A stretch of 41,669 nucleotides of DNA from a virus: positions 1-41,669 of the IMG/VR virus record IMGVR_UViG_3300010885_042165; one strand, given 5' to 3'. The translations under genes and the position numbers were made by a program. Of this stretch, positions 39,814 through 41,669 are shown one piece after another. Position 1 is the first letter of the stretch, and each line of letters opens with the position of its first letter. A model generated the notes under the pieces. The model had not been told where the DNA came from, searched no databases, and saw only the letters and a program-made list of their open reading frames with translations.

Positions 39814-40407
39814 TTACAAATAGCGCGTTTTTAGTTGGTGAAAATCGAGTAAAGTGAAAAAGTCTTTGGTGTGGATTGGATCGTCATAAGCATGTATTTT
39901 ATAACTCCCGTTTGGCTTAAGCTGCAACGCCATCGAGCTTCTCACGATCACGGGTTCTTTTTGGCCTATAAGCAACTCTTGATAGCCAGCAAGCTGTATG
40001 CCCGTGTGCTTGGCCATTGTTGCAATTGTTTTGATGTCGATTAAAACCATTTTGCCGTTCAAATAGCCCGTTCTGTCGATTGTTCCAGCATAATCAAGTC
40101 GGGGGTGAAATAACTGCCTTTCGTTATAAACGACATGAAAGTTTGTATCCACCAAAAACTGCTTGTAGGCCTGAAAATAAGGCAGTGCCATGGGGTGAAT
40201 TTCTGATTCGTCACCCAAATCGCCCAAGTCGTAATGCTCACAAAGCGCATGCACATAATTGCCAAGTTCTGCCTTTTTGTGCAATACGTCGCGGTTTATA
40301 TGCGCAAAGTATGGTTCAGTGACGGCTTGCATGATTTGCGTAACACTATAAACGCGCTTGCCGTCGCGAAAGTACTCATGCGTCTCTGGGTTAAATGAAG
40401 TTTCCAT
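39814..40407 (-). CDS. PD-(D/E)XK exonuclease
   Basis: The 197-residue protein has SVTQIMQAVTEPYF and AELGNYVHALCEHYDLGDLG near the start, then LDYAGTIDRTGYLNGKMVLIDIKTI (the D...D-x-K active site) and TGIQLAGYQELL (motif QxxxY), a RecB/Cas4-type fold. It should act as a 5'-3' exonuclease together with the Bet-like annealing protein encoded just before it, as in lambda Red. Confidence 0.85.
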   Translation of the reverse strand: METSFNPETHEYFRDGKRVYSVTQIMQAVTEPYFAHINRDVLHKKAELGNYVHALCEHYDLGDLGDESEIHPMALPYFQAYKQFLVDTNFHVVYNERQLFHPRLDYAGTIDRTGYLNGKMVLIDIKTIATMAKHTGIQLAGYQELLIGQKEPVIVRSSMALQLKPNGSYKIHAYDDPIHTKDFFTLLDFHQLKTRYL

Positions 40408-40423
40408 GATTATCTGTAAAAAA

Positions 40424-41362
40424 TCAAAAAGGTTTTGGTTTTGTTTTGTTGGCTAAAGCGTAAACCGACCTCAATTCAGCAGTATTCAAAGAGTCAAAAT
40501 CAGTGTGGCTCAAATTGTGTTCCTCGCAAATTTCGCTAAAATCGTAACCAATTTCAATTAACTTTCTTTTTAAAAAGTTTCGGGCTTTATCCAAGTCTGC
40601 TTGATTTGTTTCGACAGCTTCAATAGCAACTGTGCTTTTACTTTCTTCAATTTGTTCTGGGGAGCTTGCCTTCACTGTATTTGTGGCTGGGGTTGTGGCT
40701 GGGGTTGGCTTGTCTTTAAGAGGCAATTTAAATTCTGATGCGCTTGCGCTTGGCTGCATCGGCGTAACGTCCTTTTCATAGTCTCCTCGCTCATACTCGT
40801 CCAACTCAATGATTCCGCTAAACCCAAAGGCCAACCTTGCGGCCTGAATCAGTGTTTTGTGGCGCATCATTCGGCGCGGGAACTTCTTCCAAGGCTCGCT
40901 TGTCCCAGCACATTCTGCAAAGTATTCAACGACTTCAATCGGGAATGTTCGATCCTTTCTGTGAATGATGCACTTTACCCATGCGTCACTGTCATTTCTT
41001 GAGAAATCGCCATAAAATTCAAAGCTAAAACCATTAAATTGTGGGTGGCTGTTAATAATCTTGATCCATCCGTCCACGCCAACAATCGGTTGAATTCCTC
41101 CTCCCTTGCTTGGGAAGGCATAAATTTCCTTCGTCCAAGGGTTGAGTCCGTATTGATTGCTGACAAGCAACAATTGCATCATTTGCTCGTCTGTTACCTC
41201 TGGGGCCGCAGTGGTTACCCATTCGCCTTTTTGGTTTTTGTAAGATTTGTCAGCCACTTTAAAGCAAGTGGCTTTTAATGACGACATCATCGACGTTGCG
41301 TCGATTGTCACGCCAAGGTTTTTGCCAAGTGTTTCTGTTAGTGTGATTAATGCGTTGCTCAT
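40424..41362 (-). CDS. bet: Bet/RecT-family single-strand annealing protein
   Basis: The 312-residue protein matches lambda Bet: DEQMMQLLLVSNQYGLNPWTKEIYAFPSKGGGIQPIVGVDGWIKIINSHPQFNG, followed by CIIHRKDRTFPIEVVEYFAECAG and PRRMMRHKTLIQAARLAFGF. It coats single strands made by the exonuclease and anneals them. Lambda Bet has 261 residues; the extra 50 are a Pro/Thr-rich link and a C-terminal helical part (LDKARNFLKRKLIEIGYDFSE), perhaps for partner binding. A GGCCAACC copy is at 40829. Confidence 0.92.
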   Translation of the reverse strand: MSNALITLTETLGKNLGVTIDATSMMSSLKATCFKVADKSYKNQKGEWVTTAAPEVTDEQMMQLLLVSNQYGLNPWTKEIYAFPSKGGGIQPIVGVDGWIKIINSHPQFNGFSFEFYGDFSRNDSDAWVKCIIHRKDRTFPIEVVEYFAECAGTSEPWKKFPRRMMRHKTLIQAARLAFGFSGIIELDEYERGDYEKDVTPMQPSASASEFKLPLKDKPTPATTPATNTVKASSPEQIEESKSTVAIEAVETNQADLDKARNFLKRKLIEIGYDFSEICEEHNLSHTDFDSLNTAELRSVYALANKTKPKPF

Positions 41363-41387
41363 TTTAAAGATCCTTATGTATTCTTAG

Positions 41388-41639
41388 TTAATATAAAACT
41401 ACCGCGCTAATGGCATCATCAAGGTCATCTTCACCAGTCCAATCTCCATTCTGCTCTATTTTTGGATATCGATAATTTTGAGAAAAACCCTCTGGGGTTT
41501 CTGCTTTGAAAACATCCTCGACTTCTGCTCCAATAAGTTCATATATCCACCCCCCACAATTATCACAACAAGCTTTAATAATAACCTCGGCGTCCCCATC
41601 CCTACAACGAAGTTGCTCGATTAAATCTTTAACTTTCAT
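41388..41639 (-). CDS. Small early protein, complete copy
   Basis: The ATG at 41639 with AAGGAG upstream gives 83 residues: MKVKDLIEQLRCRDGDAEVIIKACCDNCGGWIYELIGAEVEDV and an acidic end (GEDDLDDAISAVVLY). The MKVKDLIE-L...DAEV start is common in small phage proteins of unknown role. CCDNC may bind metal. It is the first leftward gene, behind the promoter at 140-167, and its first 20 bases recur in the remnant at 4746. The frame continues to the window end without a better start. Confidence 0.65.
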   Translation of the reverse strand: MKVKDLIEQLRCRDGDAEVIIKACCDNCGGWIYELIGAEVEDVFKAETPEGFSQNYRYPKIEQNGDWTGEDDLDDAISAVVLY

Positions 41640-41669
41640 CCAAATCTCCTTAAAAGTTACGACTGCCAA
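41547..41669. repeat. Terminal direct repeat, right copy
   Basis: Identical to 1-123. Joining the two gives a circle of 41,546 bp in which the gene at 41388-41639 and the promoter at 140-167 become adjacent. Confidence 0.95.

Overview
This window is an essentially complete genome of a tailed phage (myovirus type) of an AT-rich, most likely gammaproteobacterial host. The first 123 bases recur exactly as the last 123 (1-123 = 41547-41669), so the sequence closes into a circle of about 41,546 bp. The host is not determined by anything here. No integrase, transposase, RNA polymerase, DNA polymerase or tRNA gene was found, so the phage probably uses host polymerases. It may be virulent, or kept as an episome.

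Layout. Two transcription blocks diverge from a regulatory gap at about 94-291. Rightward, 292-5716 holds replication and accessory genes: a small DNA-binding protein, a DUF1376-type replication protein, a possible helicase loader, two Sel1-type proteins, a cysteine-triplet-repeat protein, a zinc-ribbon protein and an HslV-like Ntn hydrolase. A 611-bp stretch (2975-3585) has no clear gene but has two good promoters and strong RNA folds. After a terminator at about 5772-5810 come two DNA methyltransferases, then the head genes: small and large terminase, HK97-type portal, Mu F-like protein, collagen-like fibre, S78-type protease, capsid and connectors. The tail follows in phage Mu order: terminator, sheath, tube, frameshifted chaperone, tape measure, N, P, gp45, gp46, gp47, gp48, fibre and fibre assembly. 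A holin-like protein and an M15 endolysin end the block at 30394.

Leftward, 41639 down to 30461 is the early block: lambda Bet-like annealing protein, PD-(D/E)XK exonuclease, a coiled-coil partner, a DUF3310 protein, two pieces of a Type ISP restriction enzyme, RusA resolvase, dCTP deaminase, a helicase and a third methyltransferase. A 59-residue ribbon-helix-helix protein lies at 31357-31536. The blocks converge on a terminator at 30421-30453.

Main points. (1) The octamer GGCCAACC occurs 16 times, 13 on the + strand, in coding and non-coding DNA, and forms the stems of two terminators; this resembles DNA-uptake or Chi-like signals. (2) Three early promoters have consensus boxes with 17-bp spacers, and the spacer region carries a palindromic operator that is perfect in two copies and degenerate in the third. 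(3) An orphan Type ISP C-terminal region sits in the early block. (4) A structured leader at 3482-3584 combines a terminator-like hairpin, a hidden ribosome site and complementary loops. (5) The Dam-type methylase and the cysteine-rich protein both carry 9-bp (3-residue) tandem repeats.
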